A stretch of DNA of 6,294 nucleotides, taken from assembly GCA_003557125.1 (NCBI GenBank), contig PWPN01000236.1, forward strand, positions 1 to 6,294. The letters are read 5' to 3'. This document shows positions 1 through 6,294 of this stretch, piece by piece. Origin of the DNA: Phycisphaerae bacterium (lineage in GTDB: Bacteria; Planctomycetota; Phycisphaerae; UBA1845; PWPN01). The notes under the pieces were generated by a model, which saw only the letters and a list, made by a program, of their open reading frames with translations, had not been told where the DNA came from and searched no databases. Positions within the stretch are counted from its first letter, which is position 1. Each line of letters begins with the position of its first letter. The position numbers and the translations under genes were made by a program.

Positions 1-433
<433 letters not shown>

Positions 434-575
434 AAGGCTAGCCGTCCCAACGTCCGGAAAACATCATCACTGACTGTCCGCGCTTCGGCCTCGACGACGC
501 CGTGCACAGTGCAGCGCCGACAGGCGAAGGCCGACACGACTCCGCGCGGCGAGGCACCCGGCCAAGGGCTGGACC

Positions 576-1889
576 TTACGGCCCGGTCCTTTGCCGCATC
601 CGATCGCGCTCGGCCTGGAGGATCTCTTCCGGGTCTCTGTTCAGAGAGAGAATCAACCGCTTCGGGCCGGGTGGCATCCACCATTTGACGAGGCCCGGCG
701 CGTCCAGCAACTCACCGAGCATTTGAAGCCGGAGCCGATCGCGGACGAGCTGCGGATCGCGCTGATGTTCCGCAAGGTACGCATTGAATCGCGCGACATC
801 CGCGTGCATCTGGGCGAGAATGTCTTCGCGCTGCTGCTGGGCGCGCCGGATCAGCGCGCCCGCTTCGCCGGTCGCCTGCGTCTCCAGGATCGTGCCGATT
901 TCCGCGATCACTTCGTCATATTCGGTCGAGTCTTCGAGCTGGTCGAGCCGTTCGATGAGCCTGTCGAGTTCCTCCCAGGCCGACCCGGCCACATTCACGA
1001 GTCGCTCGATGCGATGGCTCTCCGCTTCCTTGATGAGTTCGCGCCGGTGGTTTTCAGCCGCCGAGACGCTCAGAAACTCGCGCTGGGCCTGGAGTGGAAA
1101 ATACGACTGCTCCGCGGCCACTTTCTCAAGGAAGATCCCCGTCTCCATCCCATCCAGCACGTCCTGGGCCCGATCCCGAACCGCCTGGGCGATCTGCCGG
1201 GGATCCTTCCAGATGACGTCGGTCGTCGTGCGAGCCGCCTCGGCCACCGCCGCATCCTTGATGATCGAACGCAGCAGTTCGCGATCGTCTCGCACGTTCC
1301 GCACGAAAAGAATAACGTCCGAAATCTGATCGGCCGGGTCAACATGATCCGCGCGGACGCGCACGCGATCGTTGATGCTGTATTCGACATTGAGCAACAA
1401 GTGCATGATGCCGCGATCGCCGGTCAGCAACGCGCCGTCACGAGCCGGATCGAGGCCGGCTCCCCGCGCGGTCAGTTCGCTGAGCCGCCGCGTCCGGTCC
1501 CGATCGCTGAGTCGCAGCCAGAAGGCATCCACCGTCAGGTTGCGAAGTGACGTGTCTACGTCGATCTGCTCGTCGATCGGGAACGGCATCGCCAGGTGCA
1601 GGCCCGGCCCGAGCGGCTGCTCCACCAGTCGGCCGAAGCGCGACAGCACCGCGACCTGCCGTTGGTCGACGATCGTGATACCGCTGAACAGGAAGACGGC
1701 CACCAGGCCGACCATGACAAACTTGAGGATGCGGAAACTCATCCGCAGCGCATCGGCCAGCGACTGATTGGCCGGGTCCAGCGGCATCTCCGGCAGGGCG
1801 TGTCCGCCATGATCATGGCCGCCATGACCGTGCCCGTCATGATCGTGCCCGCCGGGCACTGTATGATTCAACTCGTGCGAATCCACCAC
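576..1889 (-). CDS. hflK: HflK-like SPFH/band 7 membrane protein with His-rich N-terminus
   Basis: This 437-residue SPFH protein most resembles HflK, a partner of HflC in the inner-membrane complex that modulates FtsH. Seen: a soluble N-terminus with seven His between residues 15 and 30 in Gly/Asp-rich repeats, one membrane helix at about 53-73, then the SPFH domain from about 74 (QRQVAVLSRFGRLVE, GPGLHLAMPFPID) to about 275. A charged helical region, probably coiled coil, covers about 276-390. The C-terminus (DVARFNAYLAEHQ at 364-376, then LRLQMLGELL and LILSLNRDPE) follows the order of the HflK C-terminal region as I recall it from E. coli. An acidic stretch at about 315-345 looks like an insertion. 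The start is GTG at 1889, with GGAG eight bases upstream; the nearby ATGs at 1903 and 1906 are in another frame. It lies 65 bp after the HflC gene. The length is near that of E. coli HflK. The symbol is by homology class only. Confidence 0.88.
   Translation of the reverse strand: MVDSHELNHTVPGGHDHDGHGHGGHDHGGHALPEMPLDPANQSLADALRMSFRILKFVMVGLVAVFLFSGITIVDQRQVAVLSRFGRLVEQPLGPGLHLAMPFPIDEQIDVDTSLRNLTVDAFWLRLSDRDRTRRLSELTARGAGLDPARDGALLTGDRGIMHLLLNVEYSINDRVRVRADHVDPADQISDVILFVRNVRDDRELLRSIIKDAAVAEAARTTTDVIWKDPRQIAQAVRDRAQDVLDGMETGIFLEKVAAEQSYFPLQAQREFLSVSAAENHRRELIKEAESHRIERLVNVAGSAWEELDRLIERLDQLEDSTEYDEVIAEIGTILETQATGEAGALIRRAQQQREDILAQMHADVARFNAYLAEHQRDPQLVRDRLRLQMLGELLDAPGLVKWWMPPGPKRLILSLNRDPEEILQAERDRMRQRTGP
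1806..1850 (-). repeat. Three 15-nt tandem units encoding Gly-His-Asp/Gly-His repeats
   Basis: Three imperfect 15-nt units in the 5' part of the HflK-like gene encode GHDHD, GHGHG and GHDHG (residues 14-28), followed by one more Gly-His pair. The last unit contains a perfect 14-bp palindrome at 1806-1819, which follows from its CAT GAT CAT codons. The repeat sits in the cytoplasmic-side tail ahead of the single membrane helix, assuming HflK-like topology. Clustered His-X-His is a common metal-binding pattern, so Zn, Ni or Cu binding is possible but not shown. Confidence 0.8.
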
Positions 1890-1954
1890 GGTTTAAACTC
1901 CATCATGGGTTGCCGTCCGCGTCTCAAACGCTTCGGCATATCCGCCCATCGTCC

Positions 1955-2932
1955 TCACGGGCTTCCGACAATCGTCGTCGTAACCTCTTTGTCCTCCAAG
2001 GTGCCTTCCACACTCTCGGACGATGCCCGGTCGGCCAATGGCCCCGGCGCGGAAGGCGACTCCCGGAAGAGGTCCGTGAAAATCGGCTGATCGAGAATCA
2101 GCGTCGCTCGTTCGCTCAAAATCTTCGGAATGTTTTCGATCTGAAGCAGAAAGACAGCCAACGCTTCGTCCTGGCTGAATACCTTGTTGTACTGGACCGA
2201 ACGCGCCTGACCTTCGGCGATGATTTCTTTGGCTTTGCGATCCGCGAACGAAAGGATCGTCCCTGCGATCGACTCGGCCGTCTCCTTGATCTGCTGTGCC
2301 TGCGACTCGCCCTCGCTCGTGTAGCGCTGGGCGATGGCCTCGCGCTCCTTCTTCATCGCGTCGATGACCGTCGTGCTGATGGCCTCGGGAAGAGCCAGCG
2401 ATTCGATCGCGACCCGTTCGATCCGCACGCCGTACAGCTCTTTCGTGACCTCCTGGACCGCCTCGGCCAATTCCGCCTCGATCTGGTCGAACCGCAGCTG
2501 ATTCGGATTCGTCGAGACGAAATGGGTGAAATCGTAGTTGCTGATCACCGTCTTCTGGTCGTTACGGACACGGATTTTCACCCGCTCCTCGGCATCGGCC
2601 ATGCTCTTGCAGCGAATCGAGAAGATATAGGGATCCTCGATCCGCCAGCAGATCGTGGTGGACACGATGACGTTCTTCCCGTCGCGCGTCGGGGTCTCTT
2701 CCCCCATCGTCGTCGACGTCTGAATCCGCGCGTCGTACGTGTCGACCTTCTGGATCGGCCAAGGCCATTTCCAATAGAGACCCGGCTCGGTCAGGACGCC
2801 GCGTTCACCGATCTGGCCGAACGTTCGAACGACCCCGACCTCGGAAAACCGGACTTGAAACGTGATCATATACGAGATCAGAAGGACCGCGATGAGCGTC
2901 CCGCCGATCAATGATGGCCAGCTGCGTTTCAT
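1955..2932 (-). CDS. hflC: HflC homologue, SPFH/band 7 membrane protein
   Basis: This 325-residue protein matches HflC in length (about 330 in E. coli) and layout. HflC pairs with HflK in a membrane-anchored oligomer that regulates the protease FtsH; despite older naming it is not itself known as a protease. Seen: one N-terminal membrane helix at about 7-25, an SPFH domain from about 26 (VGVVRTFGQIGER, EPGLYWKWPWPIQKVDTYDAR) to about 190, then a charged helical stretch containing KKEREAIAQRYTSEGESQAQ (194-213). This is followed by AKEIIAEGQARSVQYNKVFS (234-253), corresponding to the HflC region before the C-terminal strand, and a hydrophobic ILDQPIFTDLF. The last 35 or so residues are a Ser/Glu-rich, probably disordered tail. 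The ATG at 2932 has purine-rich GAGGAG two bases upstream and GGGAG further back. It lies 129 bp after the seven-helix HflK-like gene and 65 bp before the second HflK-like gene. Confidence 0.92.
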   Translation of the reverse strand: MKRSWPSLIGGTLIAVLLISYMITFQVRFSEVGVVRTFGQIGERGVLTEPGLYWKWPWPIQKVDTYDARIQTSTTMGEETPTRDGKNVIVSTTICWRIEDPYIFSIRCKSMADAEERVKIRVRNDQKTVISNYDFTHFVSTNPNQLRFDQIEAELAEAVQEVTKELYGVRIERVAIESLALPEAISTTVIDAMKKEREAIAQRYTSEGESQAQQIKETAESIAGTILSFADRKAKEIIAEGQARSVQYNKVFSQDEALAVFLLQIENIPKILSERATLILDQPIFTDLFRESPSAPGPLADRASSESVEGTLEDKEVTTTIVGSP

Positions 2933-3034
2933 GACTCCTCTGATCTCCCTTCGGATTCGGCGAGCCTGTCGATCCCGCCGTCACGCGTTTGTCCGCCGCC
3001 GGAGCCTCTCGGCCCCACAGTTAATCTCCGCGAT

Positions 3035-3050
3035 TTGCGCACCTGCGCAA
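3035..3050. repeat. Short perfect hairpin after the large HflK-like gene
   Basis: TTGCGC and GCGCAA form a 6-bp perfect inverted repeat around the four bases ACCT, 12 bases past the stop codon of the upstream minus-strand gene. In RNA it could form a stable stem with a tetraloop. There is no U-tract after it on the minus strand, so it is not a convincing intrinsic terminator. It may instead be a processing or attenuation stem, or chance. Confidence 0.35.
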
Positions 3051-3061
3051 CTTTGCACGAA

Positions 3062-5242
3062 TCAATTGGTATCCAGGCTGGCTCCCAGCGGAGCCGCCAT
3101 CGGGTCCTTGATGTCCAAATGGAACGTACTGTTGGACCCTTGCTCGTGCGTTGTCACATTCAGGTACTTGCGGATCGCGCCGGTCGACGCGGCGATCGCC
3201 CGCAGGTACCGTTGCGCCCGGTACAACCCCGGCGCCGCATCGTGCAGGGCCCTTTGCGTCTCGAAAGCCATCGCATCCGCATGGGCCTCGTTCTCCAGGC
3301 GCCAGCGTTGCGGGCGCGCTTGGGCGATGAGCCGGCTCGCCTCTCCACCCACGGGAGCGAGCCTCGCTGCCTGGTCACCGAACAGCAGCGCGTTTTGCCG
3401 CTCGCGAGCCGCTTCGAGCTGTTCGGGCGATGCATTCGGGTTGGCCGAAAGCTCGTTGACCAGACGGATGGCCTCGGCAAGTTGTTCCGCCCGACGGACA
3501 TCCCCAGCCACTGTCGCCAGACGCTTGTTGTAATCGGCGGCCGCACTGCGGATGGTGACGGTCTTGCCTTGCTCGGCCCCGATGACCTGCTGGAAGGACT
3601 CGGCTGCCTCGACCGGCGGATGCACGCCCTGTAAGCCCACGAAGACGACCTCGACGCCCAGGCCGGCTCGGACCGCCTCATCCTGGATCGAGCGGTGAAG
3701 GCGCTGTTCCATCTGGCCGCGCTGCTGGCCGAGCACGCCATCCACGTCGGCACTGGCGAATCGCCGGGTGATCTCCCGTTCAGCGATGGCTTTCAGTAAT
3801 GCGTCGGGATTGCGATATGTCGCCACCCAGTCGTACGAGTCGCGGATCTTGTATTCGACATCCATCGAAATACGCAGCTTGCTGACCGAGACAGCCTCAC
3901 CGCCCTCCATGTCGGCGGGGTCCGCCTCTCGGGCCGGTGCCTGGATCACAATTTCCCCGGGCACGACCTCAATGGCCTCGGCCTCCACGGACAACTCCTC
4001 CTCCTCGGGCGTCATGAACTGGGCCAGACGCGGCGTGGCCACAAGAACGTCGAGATGCGGTTCGTGATCATGGGGGTTCGTCCAGAGGATCAAGGGGTCG
4101 TGGCGGGAGGCCTCATCCCCCACGATGCCGACCCGCAGCTTGTGCACCCGTGCCAGATCCACCTTCGAGACGCGGTCGATCGGCCATGGATAGATCAGAT
4201 GCAGCCCCGGCCCCTTGGTCTGGCCGAGATATCGACCGAACCGTTCCACGACAGCCTCTTGATGCTCGCCGACGAACAGCAGGCTGCTGGCCAGCAACAT
4301 GCACGCGACGGAGAAACCCAGCAGCGGGACAGCCGACCGCTCCAGGAGCTTGTAGAACCAGGTGGACGAAACCTCGAAGCCGAACTGATAATTCAGCGCT
4401 TCGGCGATCGAACGGGCGATGCCGCCCGGCTCCGAGAACAGGCCGAGCAGACGGCTCTCGAACGCCGGTCGCGGCACTTCATCGCTGCGGCGAGGCCGAT
4501 AGCAGTCGAGAACCAGGTTCATCGCGAACTCGGCACCCAACACGAGCAGAAGGATGCGAAGCACATAGGCGAGAATCTGTTCGGGAAGCAGCCACGGCGC
4601 CGTCGGGTCCGAAAGGGCGATCGCGCCAAGGCAGGCGGCCACGGCCACGGACCCGAGCGCGATGCCCATGAGATAGCTCGCACCCGCACGGAGCATCTGC
4701 CATTCCGCGTAGCGCGTCATCCCGACGACGTAACGCGAGAGCAAAAAGGCCAGAAAAGCCACCCCGCCCAGGAACCAGATCATGATGTCCGTGTGGACGA
4801 TCGGCGGCCAATCGACCTCCGAGGGGGCCTGCTGCAGCGACCAGGGCCAGAAAACCAGCCCCAGAAGCGCCATCGCCACGATCATGACGACCGAGAAACC
4901 CGGAAGCATCCACCGGTACATCCACCGCAGGCGACGGCGGGCCAGAAGGAGCTGTTCGGAGTCTTCATCGAAGACCGTGCCGGTCTGCAAGCCGACTTCA
5001 CGCTCCCGGCGCAACTCCTCGGTTTCGAAGGCCTCTTCCTGGACAAGCACGCGCTGATGGTAGGTCAACAGCAGCGCCAGCCAGATCGGAAGGCCCGCAG
5101 CCGTCAAATACGCGAGCGCCTGGAGACTCTCCGACTCGCTCCAGATCGCCAGCACGGCATACAGGGCGCACACGAGTGTCTGGAAAATAAGCCCAAGAAG
5201 GGCGACGCTTCGGCCTCTACGTTCCGGAAGTTCCTGGATCAT
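3062..5242 (-). CDS. Seven-helix membrane protein fused to an HflK-type SPFH domain
   Basis: From the ATG at 5242 the product is 726 residues, far longer than a usual HflK (about 420). Seen: hydrophobic helices at about 12-34, 40-61, 113-133, 153-173, 188-210, 223-245 and 304-324, with charged loops between. An aromatic stretch YQFGFEVSSTWFY (285-297) precedes the last helix. The SPFH domain starts right after helix seven (HQEAVVERFGRYLG, GPGLHLIYPWPIDRVSKVDL) and runs to about 560, interrupted by an acidic insertion at about 374-456 that includes EEEE. An Ala/Glu/Arg-rich helical region and an HflK-like C-terminus (HADAMAFETQRAL, then FHLDIKDP) complete it. Helix seven therefore matches the single anchor of ordinary HflK, with six helices added in front. 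Start choice: the frame is open to an ATG at 5365 (767 residues), but those 41 codons have weaker GC bias at third positions and no ribosome site; 5242 has only a weak GAG. It is first in the minus-strand cluster and probably acts with the HflC homologue. The role of the membrane domain is unknown. Confidence 0.88.
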   Translation of the reverse strand: MIQELPERRGRSVALLGLIFQTLVCALYAVLAIWSESESLQALAYLTAAGLPIWLALLLTYHQRVLVQEEAFETEELRREREVGLQTGTVFDEDSEQLLLARRRLRWMYRWMLPGFSVVMIVAMALLGLVFWPWSLQQAPSEVDWPPIVHTDIMIWFLGGVAFLAFLLSRYVVGMTRYAEWQMLRAGASYLMGIALGSVAVAACLGAIALSDPTAPWLLPEQILAYVLRILLLVLGAEFAMNLVLDCYRPRRSDEVPRPAFESRLLGLFSEPGGIARSIAEALNYQFGFEVSSTWFYKLLERSAVPLLGFSVACMLLASSLLFVGEHQEAVVERFGRYLGQTKGPGLHLIYPWPIDRVSKVDLARVHKLRVGIVGDEASRHDPLILWTNPHDHEPHLDVLVATPRLAQFMTPEEEELSVEAEAIEVVPGEIVIQAPAREADPADMEGGEAVSVSKLRISMDVEYKIRDSYDWVATYRNPDALLKAIAEREITRRFASADVDGVLGQQRGQMEQRLHRSIQDEAVRAGLGVEVVFVGLQGVHPPVEAAESFQQVIGAEQGKTVTIRSAAADYNKRLATVAGDVRRAEQLAEAIRLVNELSANPNASPEQLEAARERQNALLFGDQAARLAPVGGEASRLIAQARPQRWRLENEAHADAMAFETQRALHDAAPGLYRAQRYLRAIAASTGAIRKYLNVTTHEQGSNSTFHLDIKDPMAAPLGASLDTN

Positions 5243-5406
5243 GGGGATCTCGACAACACGGTCCAAAGAAGTTATTGAAAAAGACTCTTCAGACGCCGGG
5301 GCATCGATACACGAGCAGCCGTTCGGTGCTCGCAACACATAAACGCGTCCGGGTTTTGCCGCCATTCGACGAAGGCGGGCCTGCGAGGTCGACCGGGACG
5401 ATGCCG

Positions 5407-5435
5407 GACGGTAACGCTAGCTTGACGGTAACGCT
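5407..5435. repeat. Tandem 12-bp direct repeat GACGGTAACGCT
   Basis: Two exact copies of GACGGTAACGCT lie at 5407-5418 and 5424-5435, a 17-bp period, in the divergent intergenic region. The second copy overlaps the -35-like TTGACG of a candidate plus-strand promoter. Spaced direct repeats next to a promoter are typical of activator or response-regulator binding sites, but no regulator is encoded in the window. Confidence 0.55.
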
Positions 5436-5452
5436 TTCGTGACTGCTATTGT
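5422..5452 (+). promoter_or_regulatory. Candidate promoter for the ABC permease
   Basis: TTGACG (5422-5427) and TATTGT (5447-5452) are separated by 19 bases, and the -10 is preceded by TG one base away, giving an extended -10 form (TGCTATTGT). The spacing is longer than the ideal 17. Transcription would run right toward the permease start about 180 bases downstream. This is a sequence match to a sigma-70 type consensus only. Confidence 0.35.
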
Positions 5453-5521
5453 CAGCCGGGCTGTCCTCCGCGAAGACCGTCCGACCCGACCCTGTCCGGG
5501 CGACGTACTTGACAATAGCAG
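5443..5521. repeat. 12-bp inverted repeat with 55-bp spacer between divergent genes
   Basis: CTGCTATTGTCA (5443-5454) is perfectly complementary to TGACAATAGCAG (5510-5521). Each arm carries a TGCTATTGT extended -10-like sequence pointing inward. The arms could be operator half-sites for a looping regulator, paired facing promoters, or a long stem. No target-site duplication or transposase supports a mobile element. Confidence 0.6.
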
Positions 5522-5542
5522 CGTAATTTACAACAACGTTAA
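5512..5542 (-). promoter_or_regulatory. Candidate promoter for the hflK/hflC-like cluster
   Basis: On the minus strand TTAACG (5542-5537), a 19-base gap and TATTGT (5517-5512) with the same TGC extension mirror the plus-strand candidate exactly in layout. Transcription would run left and leave a leader of roughly 260 bases before the ATG at 5242, or about 140 before the ATG at 5365. The -35 matches consensus at only four of six positions, so this is tentative. Confidence 0.3.
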
Positions 5543-5632
5543 GAACCTGCCAACCCGCACTCGGCTCCGTCCGGTCTTTGCGGGATCGCGTTGGAAGCGT
5601 CTCGCACGGTTGGCACACACTTTTCCGAGGCC

Positions 5633-6294
5633 ATGATGTTCACGAAACTCTGGGGAATCGCAGCCAACAGCTTTCTCGAAACCATCCGACAACCCATTTA
5701 TGGCGTTCTCCTCGTGGTGACGACGCTGCTGCTCATCTTGAATGTCGGCGTCAGCGGGTATACGCTCGAAGACGACAACAAGTTTCTCAAGGACCTCGGT
5801 CTTTCTACGTTGCTGATGAGCGGTTTGTTTTTGGCTGCCTTCAGCGCAGCGGGTATTTTGTCGCGCGAAATCGACAATAAGACCGTTTTAACCGTCGTCA
5901 GTAAGCCTGTGGCCCGTCCTTTGTTCGTCCTGGCGAAATTCCTGGGGCTCGCAGGAGCGCTGGCAGTCGCTTTCTATTTGACCGGCATCGTCTTCCTGCT
6001 GACCATGCGCCACGAAGTCCTCCAGTCGGCCGCCGACTCGATCGACATGCCCGTCGTCCTCTTCGGAGGTGGGGCGGTCCTGCTGGCCGTCGGACTGGCC
6101 GCTTTTTGTAACTACTTATATGACATGCAGTTCTCGTCATTGTCCGTCGCCTTGGCAGTGCCTTTCATGACCCTCGGACTCGCACTGGTCGCCCTGATCG
6201 GTCCGAATTGGGAAATACAGCAATTCGGCAAAGATTTCATTGACGGGCAACTCATCGGTGCCGCTGCCCTCGCTTTCGCCATGATCATGATCCT
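5633..6294 (+). CDS. ABC-2 type transporter permease, N-terminal part
   Basis: This is the membrane subunit of an ABC-2 family exporter; the first 220 residues are present and the frame is open to the right edge. Seen: hydrophobic helices at about 22-42, 58-77, 97-124, 140-161, 167-190 and one beginning near 207. After helix two comes the motif REIDNKTVLTVVSKPVARPL (79-98). An REI...T...L.KP..R pattern followed by a helix is characteristic of NosY-like ABC-2 permeases. Two ATGs stand side by side at 5633 and 5636; the GAGG at 5627-5630 is two bases from the first and five from the second, so 5636 may be the true start. Codons such as TTT, TTG and TTA seem commoner than in the minus-strand genes. 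The gene is divergent from the SPFH cluster. The substrate cannot be told. The ATPase at the left edge could be its partner, but it is on the other strand and more than 5 kb away. Confidence 0.88.
   Translation, partial: MMFTKLWGIAANSFLETIRQPIYGVLLVVTTLLLILNVGVSGYTLEDDNKFLKDLGLSTLLMSGLFLAAFSAAGILSREIDNKTVLTVVSKPVARPLFVLAKFLGLAGALAVAFYLTGIVFLLTMRHEVLQSAADSIDMPVVLFGGGAVLLAVGLAAFCNYLYDMQFSSLSVALAVPFMTLGLALVALIGPNWEIQQFGKDFIDGQLIGAAALAFAMIMI

Noticed and set aside
485..534. Inverted repeat TCGGCCT / AGGCCGA in the gap before the ABC ATPase
   Set aside because: Seven-base arms are separated by 36 bases with a mismatched inner part and no T-tract. It is too weak to call a terminator or a structured RNA in GC-rich sequence.
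591..1550. 319-residue plus-strand open frame
   Set aside because: It is antisense to the HflK-like gene, with no domain signature.
1910..2914. 334-residue plus-strand open frame
   Set aside because: It is antisense to the HflC homologue. The composition is dominated by Arg, Asp and Leu, with no motif, and it is explained as a shadow of the real gene.
4055..5278. 407-residue plus-strand open frame
   Set aside because: It lies wholly opposite the coding strand of the seven-helix HflK-like gene. Its product is rich in Arg, Gln, His and Asp with no recognisable domain, as expected for the complement of a GC-rich gene, whereas the minus-strand frame shows clear SPFH and membrane features.
5443..5521. 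Possible miniature mobile element with 12-bp terminal inverted repeats
   Set aside because: At 79 bp it is short, no direct target duplication flanks it, and no second copy is in the window. Regulatory half-sites or facing promoters explain it better.
5289..5618. 109-residue minus-strand open frame in the divergent region
   Set aside because: It would cross both repeat pairs and the candidate promoters and overlap the upstream extension of the HflK-like gene in another frame. The product shows no domain, signal peptide or membrane segment, and no ribosome site is evident.
5578..5880. 100-residue plus-strand open frame
   Set aside because: It overlaps the permease start in a different frame. 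The permease frame has clear helices and the ABC-2 motif, so this is a shadow.

Overview
The window comes from a GC-rich bacterial chromosome. No rRNA, tRNA, CRISPR array, transposase or phage gene is visible. The protein types, the partly weak ribosome binding sites and the unusual membrane-fused HflK homologue would fit a Planctomycetota-like or other deep-branching bacterium. That placement is a guess from style, because nothing here is a taxonomic marker.

Layout. Four genes lie on the minus strand and read right to left. They are a large seven-helix membrane protein with an HflK-type SPFH domain (3062-5242, possibly starting at 5365), an HflC homologue (1955-2932), a second HflK homologue with a histidine-rich N-terminus (576-1889), and the first 144 codons of an ABC transporter ATPase that runs off the left edge (1-433). 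Gaps between them are about 65 to 142 bp, so one transcript is plausible but the genes are not tightly packed. On the right, an ABC-2 type permease (from 5633) is transcribed divergently and runs off the right edge. The 390 bp or so between the two divergent starts holds a 12-bp tandem direct repeat, a 12-bp inverted repeat and candidate facing promoters.

How the genes may work together. HflK and HflC are inner-membrane SPFH (stomatin/prohibitin/flotillin/HflKC) proteins. In Escherichia coli they form a large hetero-oligomeric cage around the membrane AAA protease FtsH and modulate its access to membrane substrates. This cluster carries one HflC and two different HflK-type proteins, so the assembly could contain three subunits, one with a large extra membrane domain. 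No FtsH gene is in the window. The flanking ABC-2 ATPase and permease suggest a membrane export or maintenance neighbourhood. A functional link between the transporter parts and the SPFH proteins rests only on proximity.

The most notable observations are the seven-helix HflK fusion, the presence of two HflK types with one HflC, the histidine-rich tail encoded by 15-nt repeats, and the symmetric repeat and promoter arrangement between the divergent transcripts.
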